A stretch of DNA of 64,000 bases from NCBI RefSeq assembly GCF_000498535.1, contig NZ_AVGG01000001.1, positions 124,001-188,000 on the forward strand. Direction: 5' to 3'. A program made the translations under genes and the position numbers. Below, one piece after another: positions 35,810 to 45,028 of the stretch (its first letter is position 1; every line of letters starts with the position of its first letter). The notes under the pieces were generated by a model. That model did no database searches, was not told the DNA's origin, and worked only from the letters and a program-made list of their open reading frames with translations. Source of the DNA: Flavobacterium limnosediminis JC2902. GTDB taxonomy: Bacteria > Bacteroidota > Bacteroidia > Flavobacteriales > Flavobacteriaceae.

Positions 35810-36700
35810 ATGAATAACGGAAAAGGAAATAATAAAAAAGGTTCTACGTCGAAAAAACCAAGCACCGGTTCGAAAAAACCAAGCGGCCCGGCTAAAGCAA
35901 CGTTTAAGAAAAACGACACGAAAACTGGTTTCCCAAAAGCAAAACCTGCTTTCGATAAAAAACCTAAAGCACCTAAAAAACCTGCCAATCCAGACGAAAT
36001 GCGTCTGAACAAATACATCGCCAATTCTGGCGTTTGCTCACGTCGTGATGCGGATATTTACATCCAATCCGGAAACGTGAAAGTAAACGGCGAAGTGGTT
36101 ACCGAAATGGGCTACAAAGTGCAACTGAACGATGTGGTAAACTTTGACGGTAGCTTAATCACTCCGGAGAAAAAAGAATACGTTTTATTAAACAAACCGA
36201 AAGGATTCACGACTTCCAAAGACGAAGACATGAACGCCAATAATGTTTTGGACTTGGTTCGTGGCGCTACAAAAGCCAAATTACAGGCCGTGGGAAGAAT
36301 GGACAAAACCACTACCGGTTTATTATTGTTCACCAACGATACCGATATGGTTCGTAAGTTTACCATTCCAAACCAACGTTCGTCTAAAGTGTATCAGGTT
36401 TCTATAGATAAAAATCTGAAATACGAAGATTTGGAGAAAATCGCAGGCGGATTAACCATCGACGGACACCGCGTTTTCGTAGAGGAAATATCCTATATCG
36501 AAGACCAGCCGAAAAGCGAAATCGGCATAAAAATGAAAACCTCCAACGTAAAAGTGGTGCGTTCCATTTTCGAACATTTCAAATACGACGTTTTAAGAGT
36601 GGACCGCGTAGTTTTCGCCGGCTTAACCAAAAAGAATCTACCAAGAGGAAACTGGAGATTCCTTACGGAACAGGAAATCATCAATCTGAAGAATTCATAA
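35810..36700 (+). CDS. RluB/RsuA-family pseudouridine synthase with basic N-terminal tail
   Basis: The 296-residue protein has a Lys/Pro/Gly-rich tail of about 60 residues, an S4 RNA-binding domain (MRLNKYIANSGVCSRRDADIYI, about 64-110), and a pseudouridine synthase domain with VGRMDKTTTGLLLFTND (catalytic Asp). It isomerises uridine in 23S or 16S rRNA. The tail is longer than in E. coli RluB and probably aids RNA binding. TATCTTTG at 35786-35793 is a probable -7 element. Confidence 0.9.
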   Translation: MNNGKGNNKKGSTSKKPSTGSKKPSGPAKATFKKNDTKTGFPKAKPAFDKKPKAPKKPANPDEMRLNKYIANSGVCSRRDADIYIQSGNVKVNGEVVTEMGYKVQLNDVVNFDGSLITPEKKEYVLLNKPKGFTTSKDEDMNANNVLDLVRGATKAKLQAVGRMDKTTTGLLLFTNDTDMVRKFTIPNQRSSKVYQVSIDKNLKYEDLEKIAGGLTIDGHRVFVEEISYIEDQPKSEIGIKMKTSNVKVVRSIFEHFKYDVLRVDRVVFAGLTKKNLPRGNWRFLTEQEIINLKNS

Positions 36701-36703
36701 ATA

Positions 36704-36734
36704 AAAAAGGCTAACATTTCGTTAGCCTTTTTTT
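36704..36734. terminator. Bidirectional terminator
   Basis: AAAAAGGCTAAC pairs with GTTAGCCTTTTT around ATTTC. It lies between the pseudouridine synthase and the convergent thioredoxin gene. Confidence 0.9.
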
Positions 36735-36752
36735 ATACTTTGATGCCGTCGA

Positions 36753-37070
36753 TTATAATAATGCGTCGATTGCTTCTGTGTATGTATTTTTAGGAGCAAC
36801 TCCTACCTGACGTCCTACCACTTCTCCGTTTTGGAAAACCAATACGGTTGGAATATTACGAACACCATATTTCGCTGCAAACTCCTGATTCGCATCTACA
36901 TCTACTTTCCCGATTACCGCTTTTCCGGCGTACTCTTCACTGATCTGATCAATGATTGGAGCCACCATACGACAAGGTCCGCACCAAGCTGCCCAAAAAT
37001 CTACCAATACCGGTTTCTCTGATTTTAATACTACTTCATCAAAAGTTGCATCTGTTATTGCTAAAGCCAT
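36753..37070 (-). CDS. trxA: Thioredoxin
   Basis: The 105-residue protein has the classical fold with WAAWCGPCRMVAP (active-site CGPC at about residues 29-32) and the cis-Pro loop RNIPTVLVFQNGE. There is no signal peptide, so it is the cytoplasmic disulfide reductant. I use ATG 37068-37070; a longer start would add nine residues (MSDNLKNEI) that are not typical. It lies upstream of dnaE on the left but is transcribed away from it. Confidence 0.95.
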   Translation of the reverse strand: MALAITDATFDEVVLKSEKPVLVDFWAAWCGPCRMVAPIIDQISEEYAGKAVIGKVDVDANQEFAAKYGVRNIPTVLVFQNGEVVGRQVGVAPKNTYTEAIDALL

Positions 37071-37175
37071 AATTTCATTTTTTAAATTGTCTGACAAAAG
37101 TAGGATATTATTTTGAATTGTTTACCTGTTGAAAATCAGTTTTGATTATGATTAAATTGATATTTTTTATCAGGA

Positions 37176-37262
37176 GCTTTTTCCCGCTATCCGTTGCAAT
37201 CTTTTACAGCAAATTTGCGATGCAAATTCGCTGCAAAAGGATTTCCACTGCTATCGGGGCTA
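37176..37262 (-). repeat. Flavobacterial dispersed intergenic repeat, copy B
   Basis: On the minus strand it has the same end blocks as copy A, GTGGAAATCCTTTT (37235-37248) and AAAAGATTGCAACGGA (37190-37205). The centre is a strong hairpin, GCAGCGAATTTGC/GCAAATTTGCTG. It lies between trxA and the 3' end of dnaE. Confidence 0.72.
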
Positions 37263-37274
37263 GGCGTCAGGCTG

Positions 37275-40200
37275 TTAATTCAACCGGAAGTTAATCTGAA
37301 GACGTTCCAACTCGGCCAACATCGCATTCGAAACCCCAATTTTAAGCTTTCGGCTCGGCATGCTGAGTTTGGTTACCACTTTTATTTCTTCTTTCTCTTC
37401 CGGAATTACAATTTCCACTTCCTCCGCAATTTCATCGGTATCCGAAACTTCATCGGTATCATTCATTTCACTGATAACCGGCACTTCCACTATTTTCTTC
37501 ACACGTTCCAGTTCCATCACTTCAAAAGTTACGGAAGCCTCACCCGGATTGTCTTTGAACAGTTCGTTGAGCTCCATGATTAATTGTTCACGCAAATCGG
37601 TAATCGAAAAATGCAATATGAGTTTTTTTCCGAATTTCGGCAACACATCCTGCAACTGTAACACATCGACAAACTGCAAACGCGGGTCGGATTTCTTGCC
37701 GGTTTCCTTGTTCGTCCAACCTTCTTTTACATTCAGTCGAATATACACAAAGTGATTTTGTCCAAGATAATGGCGGAATTTCAAATACTCCTCATCAAAT
37801 ATCCTAAACTCATAACTTTCGTCGTACCCTTCTAAATTAAAAGTCGCCCAACCTTTACCGTTTTTAGCGACGCGGTGTTGCACATTGGTTACAATTCCAC
37901 CCACGGCAATGTTTTTCCCAACATGCGGTGTCAAATCCTTTAAAGCATCCAGACGTGTTGGGCAGAAATATTTCATTTCAAACTTATAATCATCAAGCGG
38001 ATGTCCTGAGATATAAATTCCAACCACTTCCTTCTCTTTGGCAAGTTTTTCCATGGTATGCCATTCCTCACACGGCGGCACGGTTGGTTCCGGAATCTGT
38101 ACTTCGGAAGCATCCCCAAATAAACTGACCTGAGATGAGTTTTCATTTTCCTGCGTTTTTGAACCGTAGCGCATCGCTTTTTCCAAAAACGTAATATTAT
38201 CGCCATCGTGATGGAAATATTGTGCACGGTGCGTATTATCAAAACAATCGAAACCACCAGCCAAAGCTAAGTTTTCGAAGGCTTTTTTATTGGCGGCACG
38301 CAAATCCACTCGTTTAGCCAAATCGAATATGGATTTGTATTTCCCGTCTTTTCGGGTTTCGACTATCGTTTTTACGGCACCCTCTCCCACTCCTTTAATC
38401 GCTCCCATTCCGAAGCGAACGGCGTAGTTTTCATTTACCGTAAACTTATAGAAGGACTCATTCACATCAGGGCCTAATACGTCCAAGCCCATGCGTTTAC
38501 ATTCCTCCATGAAGAAGGAAACCTGTTTGATATCGTTCATGTTATTGGAAAGTACCGCCGCCATGTACTCTGCCGGATAATGCGCTTTTAAATAAGCGGT
38601 CTGATAAGCAATCCAGGCATAACAGGTCGAGTGGGATTTATTGAAGGCATAACTCGCAAACGCCTCCCAGTCGGTCCATATCTTATCCAGTTTTTTTGCA
38701 TCGTGCCCGTTGGCCATTGCCTGATCGATAAATTTGGATTTCATTTTATCCAAAACATCTTTCTGCTTTTTACCCATCGCCTTACGAAGTACGTCAGCAT
38801 CACCCTTGGAGAAATTCGCAAGCTTCTGCGACAAAAGCATTACCTGCTCCTGATACACCGTAATCCCGTATGTTTCTCCTAAATATTCTTCGCAGGCATC
38901 CAAATCATAGGTAATCTCTTCCAATCCGTTTTTTCGGCGAACGAAAGAAGGAATATATTCCAAAGGTCCCGGACGGTACAACGCATTCATCGCGATAAGA
39001 TCACCAAAAACCGTAGGCTTAAGGTCCTTCATGTACTTTTGCATCCCGGCCGACTCGTATTGGAAAACCCCAACCGTTTCACCTCTTTGGAACAACTCAT
39101 ATGTTTTTTGGTCATCGATTGGGAAAGTATCAGGATCGAGTTCGATTCCCAAACGGTATTTCACCAATTTAACCGTGTCTTTAATCAATGTTAGGGTCTT
39201 CAGACCCAGGAAGTCCATTTTCAGCAAACCGGCACTTTCTGCTACCGAGTTATCGAACTGTGTTACATACAAATCCGAATCTTTTGCCGTGGTCACCGGG
39301 ACGAAATTCGTAATATCACTTGGTGTAATAATCACCCCGCAGGCGTGGATTCCAGTATTTCGGAGCGAGCCTTCCAGAACTTTTGCCTGCTGAATGGTTT
39401 CACCGGCAAGGTCTTCTTCTCTGGCAATTCCTATCAGTTCTTTTACCTTGTCAAATTCTTCCGAAGATTTCAGCGCTTTTTTCACTTCGCTTTCATCTTC
39501 CGCTAAGAAACGTGCCAGATTCCATTTTGATGGCATCATGGCAGGAATTAGTTTGGCAATTCTGTCAGCTTCAAACAACGGTAAATCCAATACACGCGCC
39601 GTATCACGAATAGCTGATTTCGTCGCCATCTTACCATAGGTGATAATCTGCGCCACCTGATTGGCTCCGTATTTATTGATTACGTAATCCATAACCAGTC
39701 CACGGCCTTCGTCATCAAAATCGATATCGATATCGGGCATGGACACACGATCCGGATTCAGGAAACGCTCAAAAAGCAAATCGTATTTAATCGGGTCGAT
39801 GTTGGTGATTCCCAAACAATACGCAACAGCTGAACCCGCCGCCGAACCACGACCCGGTCCCACCGAAACACCCATTTTTCGGGCTTCCGCAATGAAATCC
39901 TGTACGATCAAAAAGTAACCAGGGTAACCTGAATTCGAAATGGTCAGCAATTCAAAATCCAATCGTTCCTGAATCGCCGGAGTGATTTCCTCATAGCGTC
40001 TTTCAGCACCATTCATCGTCAGATGCCTTAAATAGGCATTTTCACCTCTAACTCCGCCATCGGCTTTATCTTCAGGCACCACAAATTCTTCGGGAATGTC
40101 AAATTTCGGAAGTAATACGTCACGGTACAGCGAATACGCCTCTACTTTGTCAACGATTTCCTGAATATTGATGATGGCTTCCGGTAAATCGGAGAACAGC

Positions 40201-41798
40201 TTTTTCATCTCGGCCTCCGATTTGAAATAGTATTCCTGATTGGGCAAACCGTAACGATACCCTCGGCCACGGCCAATTGGTGTTGCCTGTTTTTCACCGT
40301 CTTTTACACACAATAAAATATCGTGCGCATTGGCGTCTTCTTTGGCAACATAATAGGTATTGTTCGTCGCAATCAGTTTTACATCGTGTTTTCGGGCGAA
40401 AGCGATGAGTGTTTTGTTCACCCGGTTTTCATCCTCCTGATTGTGGCGCATGACTTCGATATAAAAATCATCGCCAAATTGTGATTTCCACCAAAGCAAA
40501 GCATCCTCAGCCTGGTTTTCACCAATATTTAAAATTTTTGATGGGATTTCTCCATAGAGATTCCCCGACAAAACAATAATGTCTTCTTTGTATTTTTCTA
40601 TTACATTACGGTCAATTCTCGGAACGTAATAAAATCCGTCGGTATAGGCGATCGACGCCATTTTTGCCAGATTGTGATAGCCTTTTTTATTTTTGGCAAG
40701 CAACACAATCTGATAACCGTTGTCTTTTTTGGTTTTATCCTTATGATCGTCACAGACATTAAACGTACAACCAACTATAGGTTTTACTATGGTTTCCGTT
40801 GGGGTTTCACCGTTTTCTTCGGCGGCTTTATTTTTGGCTTCGGCGCCTTTATTATGATTGAATACCGCGCTAACGAAGTGAAATGCACCCATCATGTTCC
40901 CCACATCAGTCATCGCCACGGCAGGCATTTTGTTTTTTACTGCCGCACTAACCAAAGCATTGATTGAAATGGTAGACTGCAATACCGAAAACTGTGAGTG
41001 ATTGTGCAAATGCGCAAAAGCGGCGTGCTCTAAATCCTTTATTACTTCTTCTGAAACCGACGTGACAACCTCTTCCTGATGAATTTGCTGCAGACGCTTT
41101 CTGATTTCTTCGGAAGCCGATTTAAGATTGATATGTCTTAATCCGATGAGTTGAATTTCCTGCGGATTGTTTTCGCGGAAATTGCGGAAATAATCTTCGG
41201 TTACGTCGAGCTCTTCTTTGGTGAAAACCTCGCGTTTGATTAATTCGAGGAAACATCTTGTGGTCGCTTCCACGTCGGCAGTTGCGTTGTGTGCTTCTCC
41301 GAAAGGTTCTCCGAAAAGGTATTGGTGTAATTCGGTTAGCGTTGGCAATTTGAATTTACCGCCACGACCTCCGGGAAGTTTCAGCAAACTGGCAGTCACT
41401 TCGGTACAGGTATCCAAGACCGGCATTTTCACCATATCGGAACCTACGTTCATTCGGTGGAATTCACAACCCATGATGTTTACGTCGAAGCCTACATTCT
41501 GACCGACGATGTATTTCGCTTTCGATAAGGCAATATTGAATTTTTCAAGCACCTCCAATAACGGAACACCCTGCTCCATCGCCAATTCGGTGGAGATTCC
41601 GTGGATACGTTCTGCATCATAGGGAATGTTGAAACCTTCCGGTTTAACCAGATAGTCCTGATGTTCGATAAGATTTCCCATTTCGTCGTGCAACTGCCAG
41701 GCAATCTGAATACATCTCGGCCAGTTATCGGTATCGGTGATGGGCGCCGACCAACTGCGTGGTAAGCCTGTGGTTTCGGTATCGAAAATTAGATACAT
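37275..41798 (-). CDS. dnaE: DNA polymerase III alpha subunit fused to a DnaQ-like exonuclease
   Basis: The 1507-residue protein starts MYLIFDTETTGLP, a DEDDh 3'-5' exonuclease domain (residues 1-200, with the second Asp in GQNVGFDVN and the last His-Asp in EAHNATADVEA). A PHP domain follows from about residue 265 (FAHLHNHSQFSVLQS), then the C-family polymerase with the palm triad in SMPDIDIDFDDEG (about 690), GVFQYESAGMQKYMK and NKSHSTCYAWIAYQTAYLK, plus an OB-like region near the C-terminus. Fusion of proofreading and polymerase in one chain is the usual Bacteroidota form. It is the replicative polymerase. Confidence 0.96.
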   Translation of the reverse strand: MYLIFDTETTGLPRSWSAPITDTDNWPRCIQIAWQLHDEMGNLIEHQDYLVKPEGFNIPYDAERIHGISTELAMEQGVPLLEVLEKFNIALSKAKYIVGQNVGFDVNIMGCEFHRMNVGSDMVKMPVLDTCTEVTASLLKLPGGRGGKFKLPTLTELHQYLFGEPFGEAHNATADVEATTRCFLELIKREVFTKEELDVTEDYFRNFRENNPQEIQLIGLRHINLKSASEEIRKRLQQIHQEEVVTSVSEEVIKDLEHAAFAHLHNHSQFSVLQSTISINALVSAAVKNKMPAVAMTDVGNMMGAFHFVSAVFNHNKGAEAKNKAAEENGETPTETIVKPIVGCTFNVCDDHKDKTKKDNGYQIVLLAKNKKGYHNLAKMASIAYTDGFYYVPRIDRNVIEKYKEDIIVLSGNLYGEIPSKILNIGENQAEDALLWWKSQFGDDFYIEVMRHNQEDENRVNKTLIAFARKHDVKLIATNNTYYVAKEDANAHDILLCVKDGEKQATPIGRGRGYRYGLPNQEYYFKSEAEMKKLFSDLPEAIINIQEIVDKVEAYSLYRDVLLPKFDIPEEFVVPEDKADGGVRGENAYLRHLTMNGAERRYEEITPAIQERLDFELLTISNSGYPGYFLIVQDFIAEARKMGVSVGPGRGSAAGSAVAYCLGITNIDPIKYDLLFERFLNPDRVSMPDIDIDFDDEGRGLVMDYVINKYGANQVAQIITYGKMATKSAIRDTARVLDLPLFEADRIAKLIPAMMPSKWNLARFLAEDESEVKKALKSSEEFDKVKELIGIAREEDLAGETIQQAKVLEGSLRNTGIHACGVIITPSDITNFVPVTTAKDSDLYVTQFDNSVAESAGLLKMDFLGLKTLTLIKDTVKLVKYRLGIELDPDTFPIDDQKTYELFQRGETVGVFQYESAGMQKYMKDLKPTVFGDLIAMNALYRPGPLEYIPSFVRRKNGLEEITYDLDACEEYLGETYGITVYQEQVMLLSQKLANFSKGDADVLRKAMGKKQKDVLDKMKSKFIDQAMANGHDAKKLDKIWTDWEAFASYAFNKSHSTCYAWIAYQTAYLKAHYPAEYMAAVLSNNMNDIKQVSFFMEECKRMGLDVLGPDVNESFYKFTVNENYAVRFGMGAIKGVGEGAVKTIVETRKDGKYKSIFDLAKRVDLRAANKKAFENLALAGGFDCFDNTHRAQYFHHDGDNITFLEKAMRYGSKTQENENSSQVSLFGDASEVQIPEPTVPPCEEWHTMEKLAKEKEVVGIYISGHPLDDYKFEMKYFCPTRLDALKDLTPHVGKNIAVGGIVTNVQHRVAKNGKGWATFNLEGYDESYEFRIFDEEYLKFRHYLGQNHFVYIRLNVKEGWTNKETGKKSDPRLQFVDVLQLQDVLPKFGKKLILHFSITDLREQLIMELNELFKDNPGEASVTFEVMELERVKKIVEVPVISEMNDTDEVSDTDEIAEEVEIVIPEEKEEIKVVTKLSMPSRKLKIGVSNAMLAELERLQINFRLN

Positions 41799-41981
41799 AT
41801 CTTATAATGAAGGTTTTACTACTCTCCTTTTTATAAAAAAGGAATTGTTCAAAAGTACATTTTCAGCAGATAGAAATCAATTTTAGTTATCAACAAAAGT
41901 CAATTTTAACTCCCTGTCAACACTTCTGAAAAAACCATTTAAGCCATCCCGTCTTATGGACACTACCAAATGTAGGGAAAT

Positions 41982-42009
41982 AAAAAAGCCGTCTCAAATG
42001 AGACGGCTT
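41982..42009 (-). terminator. Terminator after the RRM gene
   Basis: AAGCCGTCTCA pairs with TGAGACGGCTT, and the T-run lies on the minus strand. Confidence 0.85.
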
Positions 42010-42034
42010 ATATGTATCTATCAATAAAAGAGAT

Positions 42035-42397
42035 TTAGTATCTTCCTCCACGACTGTTTCCACCACCACCGTAGTTTCCACCACCGCGGTTATTGTTTCC
42101 ACCATAACCACCTCCCGCAGGACGGTTGCTATTGAAACTTCTTCTTTCACCTTCCGGTTTCGGCTCTGATTTGTTAACCACGATAGTACGACCGCCAACT
42201 GTGGCACCGTTTAACTCTTCAATGGCTTTCTGAGCTTCCGCATCGTTTTCCATTTCAACAAAACCAAACCCTTTACTTCTTCCGGTAAATTTATCGGTGA
42301 TAATTTTAACTGAATTCACCTCACCGTATACCGCGAAAGAATCTCTTAAATCTGCTTCGTCAATTGAAAACGGAAGACTTCCTACAAAAATGTTCAT
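42035..42397 (-). CDS. RNA-binding protein (RRM, Gly-rich tail)
   Basis: The 120-residue protein has one RNA-recognition motif: RNP2-like NIFVGSLPF at residues 2-10 and RNP1 KGFGFVEM at about 43-50. A basic Gly/Arg/Asn-rich tail follows (GGGYGGNNNRGGGNYGGGGN). Such single-RRM proteins in bacteria often respond to cold. The tail is low-complexity and probably disordered. It is monocistronic with its own terminator. Confidence 0.92.
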   Translation of the reverse strand: MNIFVGSLPFSIDEADLRDSFAVYGEVNSVKIITDKFTGRSKGFGFVEMENDAEAQKAIEELNGATVGGRTIVVNKSEPKPEGERRSFNSNRPAGGGYGGNNNRGGGNYGGGGNSRGGRY

Positions 42398-42539
42398 ATA
42401 TATTATTTAAATAATTTTGGTAAAGATATAGTTTTAATTCCGTAAATCACTCACTATTAAGGTTTTCTTTTGAAATAAATTTTACTACCGCAAAAAAACA
42501 CTGCTTTAGAAGAAACTAATATTCAATGTTTTAAGCACT

Positions 42540-42980
42540 TTATTGAGGCACTTTGTAAAAATTACCGTCCGTGAAATTTACTTCGTTACCCTCTTCGTCT
42601 TCTGCAATAAACTGGAATGTCCCGGTTATTGTTCCGGCAGTTTGTCCCGGAGAAATCACTATTTTTCCTGATCCTACTTCGTCTCCGGTAGCATACGAAG
42701 ACCCTTCTCCATCAACAGACTCATAGGTTGCAGTATTAATCAAACCCGTTCCCAGCGTATATGTTCCCGGGGCAGCCGAACTGGTATGCAGTATCACCAT
42801 GTCGGTTCCGACAGCAGCCATTATCGTCAATCCGCCAGCATCCGAAAAAGCATGCATCTCATTAGCCTTCCAGGTAACACCGTTTTTGTATGCCTGAAAA
42901 GCAGGGCTGTTAAACTTAATATCCTCACTACAAGAAGCAAAGGTCACTATCAAAACAAATAAGGAAGCTATTTTTTTCAT
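42540..42980 (-). CDS. DUF6252-like lipoprotein
   Basis: The 146-residue protein has a lipoprotein signal (VTFASC, Cys17) and one domain with VTWKANEMHAFSDAGGLTIMA and the closing GTITGTFQFIAEDEEGNEVNFTDGNFYKV. The closing pattern is the same as in the lipoproteins at 17750 and 18685. No enzyme motif is seen. It is separated from the RRM gene by about 140 bp without clear features. Confidence 0.75.
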   Translation of the reverse strand: MKKIASLFVLIVTFASCSEDIKFNSPAFQAYKNGVTWKANEMHAFSDAGGLTIMAAVGTDMVILHTSSAAPGTYTLGTGLINTATYESVDGEGSSYATGDEVGSGKIVISPGQTAGTITGTFQFIAEDEEGNEVNFTDGNFYKVPQ

Positions 42981-43139
42981 TTTATAAATTTAATATTTTA
43001 AGATTAGGTATATTACCACAAAAATAGTTTTTAATTGAATATTGGCAAGTTTTTTCATTTGAATCTTCAAACACCAAACAATCAAAAGGATAAGATACAG
43101 AAAAAAGACATTAATTTTATTTTGTATTGCAAAACTCCT

Positions 43140-43177
43140 TATATTTGCACCCTTAAATAACCGAGGTCGAGAACCTC
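43140..43177 (+). promoter_or_regulatory. Promoter and leader hairpin of rpsP
   Basis: TATATTTG (43140-43147) is a -7 element. The leader then holds a hairpin GAGGT/ACCTC (43163-43177), 18 nt before the rpsP start. The hairpin might serve autoregulation or mRNA stability; this is inference. Confidence 0.55.
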
Positions 43178-43194
43178 AAATTAATCACAAGATT

Positions 43195-43740
43195 ATGTCA
43201 GTAAAAATCAGATTACAAAGACATGGTAAAAAAGGGAAACCTTTTTACTGGATCGTAGCGGCAGATGCTCGCGCGAAAAGAGATGGTAAATTCTTAGAGA
43301 AAATCGGAACTTACAATCCAAACACTAACCCTGCAACTATCGACTTAAACCTTGATAGCGCTGTACAATGGTTATTCAACGGTGCTCAGCCAACTGACAC
43401 TGCAAGAGCTATCCTTTCTTACAAAGGTGCTTTATTAAAACACCACTTGGAAGGCGGAGTACGTAAAGGTGCTTTGACTGCTGAGCAAGCTGAAGCTAAA
43501 TTAGCGGCTTGGTTAGAATCTAAAGCTGGTAAAGTTGATGCTAAAAAAGCAGGTTTATCAAAAGCAGAAGCAGATGCTAAAGCGAAAGCTTTAAAAGCAG
43601 AAAAAGAAGCGAACGAAAAACGTGTTGCTGCACAGGCAGAAGCTGCTAAAGTTGAAGAAGCTACAGAAGAAGTTACTGAAGAAGTAGCAACTGAAGAAGC
43701 TCCGGCTACTGAAGAAAACAACGAAGAAACTCAAGCATAA
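43195..43740 (+). CDS. rpsP: 30S ribosomal protein S16 with Ala/Glu-rich tail
   Basis: The 181-residue protein begins MSVKIRLQRHGKKGKPFYWIVAADAR, the S16 signature, with LDLDSAV-type strands and PTDTAR. It is about twice the length of E. coli S16 (82 residues). The added C-terminal tail (about 95-181) is rich in Ala, Lys and Glu, as in other Bacteroidota. rimM follows 15 nt later in the conserved rpsP-rimM arrangement. Confidence 0.96.
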   Translation: MSVKIRLQRHGKKGKPFYWIVAADARAKRDGKFLEKIGTYNPNTNPATIDLNLDSAVQWLFNGAQPTDTARAILSYKGALLKHHLEGGVRKGALTAEQAEAKLAAWLESKAGKVDAKKAGLSKAEADAKAKALKAEKEANEKRVAAQAEAAKVEEATEEVTEEVATEEAPATEENNEETQA

Positions 43741-43755
43741 TTTTATAGCGATTCC

Positions 43756-44283
43756 ATGCGTAAAGACGAATGTTTCTATTTAGGTAAAATCGCTAAAAAG
43801 TTTAGTTTCAAAGGGGAAGTTCTTATCTATCTGGATACGGACGAACCTGAAATGTATGAAGATTTGGAATCAGTTTTTGTTGAATTCAACAAAAATCTGA
43901 TTCCATTTTTTATTGAAAAAGGCGGGCTTCACAAAGGCGACTTCCTCAGGGTTAAATTTGAAGAAGTGGACAGCGAAGAAGATGCCGACCGTTTAATTAA
44001 CTGCGAAGTCTATCTTCCGTTAAGCACGTTGCCAAAACTTGAAGGCAACAAATTCTATTTCCACGAAGTGATTGGTTTTGATGTCGAAGACGTACGTTTG
44101 GGCAATATCGGGAAAATTGTTTCCATTAACGATTCCAGTGCACAACCGCTTTTCGAAATCATGAAAGACGATACGGAAATCCTGATTCCGATGATCGACG
44201 CGTTCATCGTTCAGATTGACAGAGCTAACAAAAAAGTGGTTCTGGATACACCGGAAGGCTTGGTGGATCTTTACTTAGGTTAG
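43756..44283 (+). CDS. rimM: 16S rRNA processing protein RimM
   Basis: The 175-residue protein matches RimM: N-terminal YLGKIAKKFSFKGEVLIYLDTDEPE, a PRC-barrel half with KFYFHEVIGFDVED and a C-terminal TEILIPMIDAFIVQID. RimM binds S19 and assists 30S head maturation. It is cotranscribed with rpsP. Confidence 0.94.
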   Translation: MRKDECFYLGKIAKKFSFKGEVLIYLDTDEPEMYEDLESVFVEFNKNLIPFFIEKGGLHKGDFLRVKFEEVDSEEDADRLINCEVYLPLSTLPKLEGNKFYFHEVIGFDVEDVRLGNIGKIVSINDSSAQPLFEIMKDDTEILIPMIDAFIVQIDRANKKVVLDTPEGLVDLYLG

Positions 44284-44323
44284 TTTACAGTCACAGTCAC
44301 CGTAAACAGAAATTCATAAAATC

Positions 44324-45028
44324 GTGTTTCAATTCAAACAATTCTCCATTGCACAAGACCGCTGCGCCATGAAAGTGGGCACCGATGGGGTTTTACTTGG
44401 TGCCTGGACTCCGCTTATCAACAATCCATACAACATTTTGGATATTGGTACCGGAACCGGACTAATTGCACTGATGCTGGCACAACGCAGCCATGCCGAA
44501 CAAATAGACGCGATTGAAATTGACGACGACGCTTACGAGCAAGCCACCGAAAACTTCGAAAACTCTCCTTGGAACGATCGATTGTATTGTTACCATGCCG
44601 GATTGGATGAATTTGTGGATGAAGTTGAAGAAGAATTTGATTTGATTGTTTCCAATCCTCCTTTTTATACGGATGAATACAAATCCAATAACGAGCAACG
44701 CGATGCTGCCCGATTTGAAGACTCATTACCTTTTGAAGAATTAGTAGAGGCCGCTGATTTTTTTCTGTCGGAAAACGGTATTTTTTCCTTAATCATTCCC
44801 TACAAAGAGGAAGAGCAGTTAAAAAATCTTTGCGCCGAAAGAGGTTTGTTTCCTTTAAAAATTACCCGTGTTAAAGGCACACCAACTGCCGAAATCAAAC
44901 GCAGTTTACTGGCGTTCAGCCGCATTGAACAGCAGCCCCTTATTGACGAATTGGTTATAGAAACCGCGCGTCATCAATATACTCCGGAATACATTGCACT
45001 TACGAAGGATTTTTATCTGAAACTTTAA
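44324..45028 (+). CDS. trmN6: tRNA1(Val) adenine-N6-methyltransferase
   Basis: The 234-residue SAM methyltransferase has ILDIGTGTGLIALMLAQRS (SAM loop) and LIVSNPPFYTDEY (the NPPF amine-methyl motif), the pattern of TrmN6/YfiC. It methylates A37 of tRNA-Val. Translation appears to start at GTG 44324; no ATG fits the conserved MFQFKQFSIAQDRCAMKVGTD start. It follows rimM by 40 nt and ends 4 nt inside the convergent HlyD gene. Confidence 0.9.
   Translation: MFQFKQFSIAQDRCAMKVGTDGVLLGAWTPLINNPYNILDIGTGTGLIALMLAQRSHAEQIDAIEIDDDAYEQATENFENSPWNDRLYCYHAGLDEFVDEVEEEFDLIVSNPPFYTDEYKSNNEQRDAARFEDSLPFEELVEAADFFLSENGIFSLIIPYKEEEQLKNLCAERGLFPLKITRVKGTPTAEIKRSLLAFSRIEQQPLIDELVIETARHQYTPEYIALTKDFYLKL

Noticed and set aside
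37275..37815. Frames on the plus strand inside dnaE
   Set aside because: They are shadows of the Glu/Ser-rich C-terminal part of the polymerase. The minus-strand protein is fully conserved in type.
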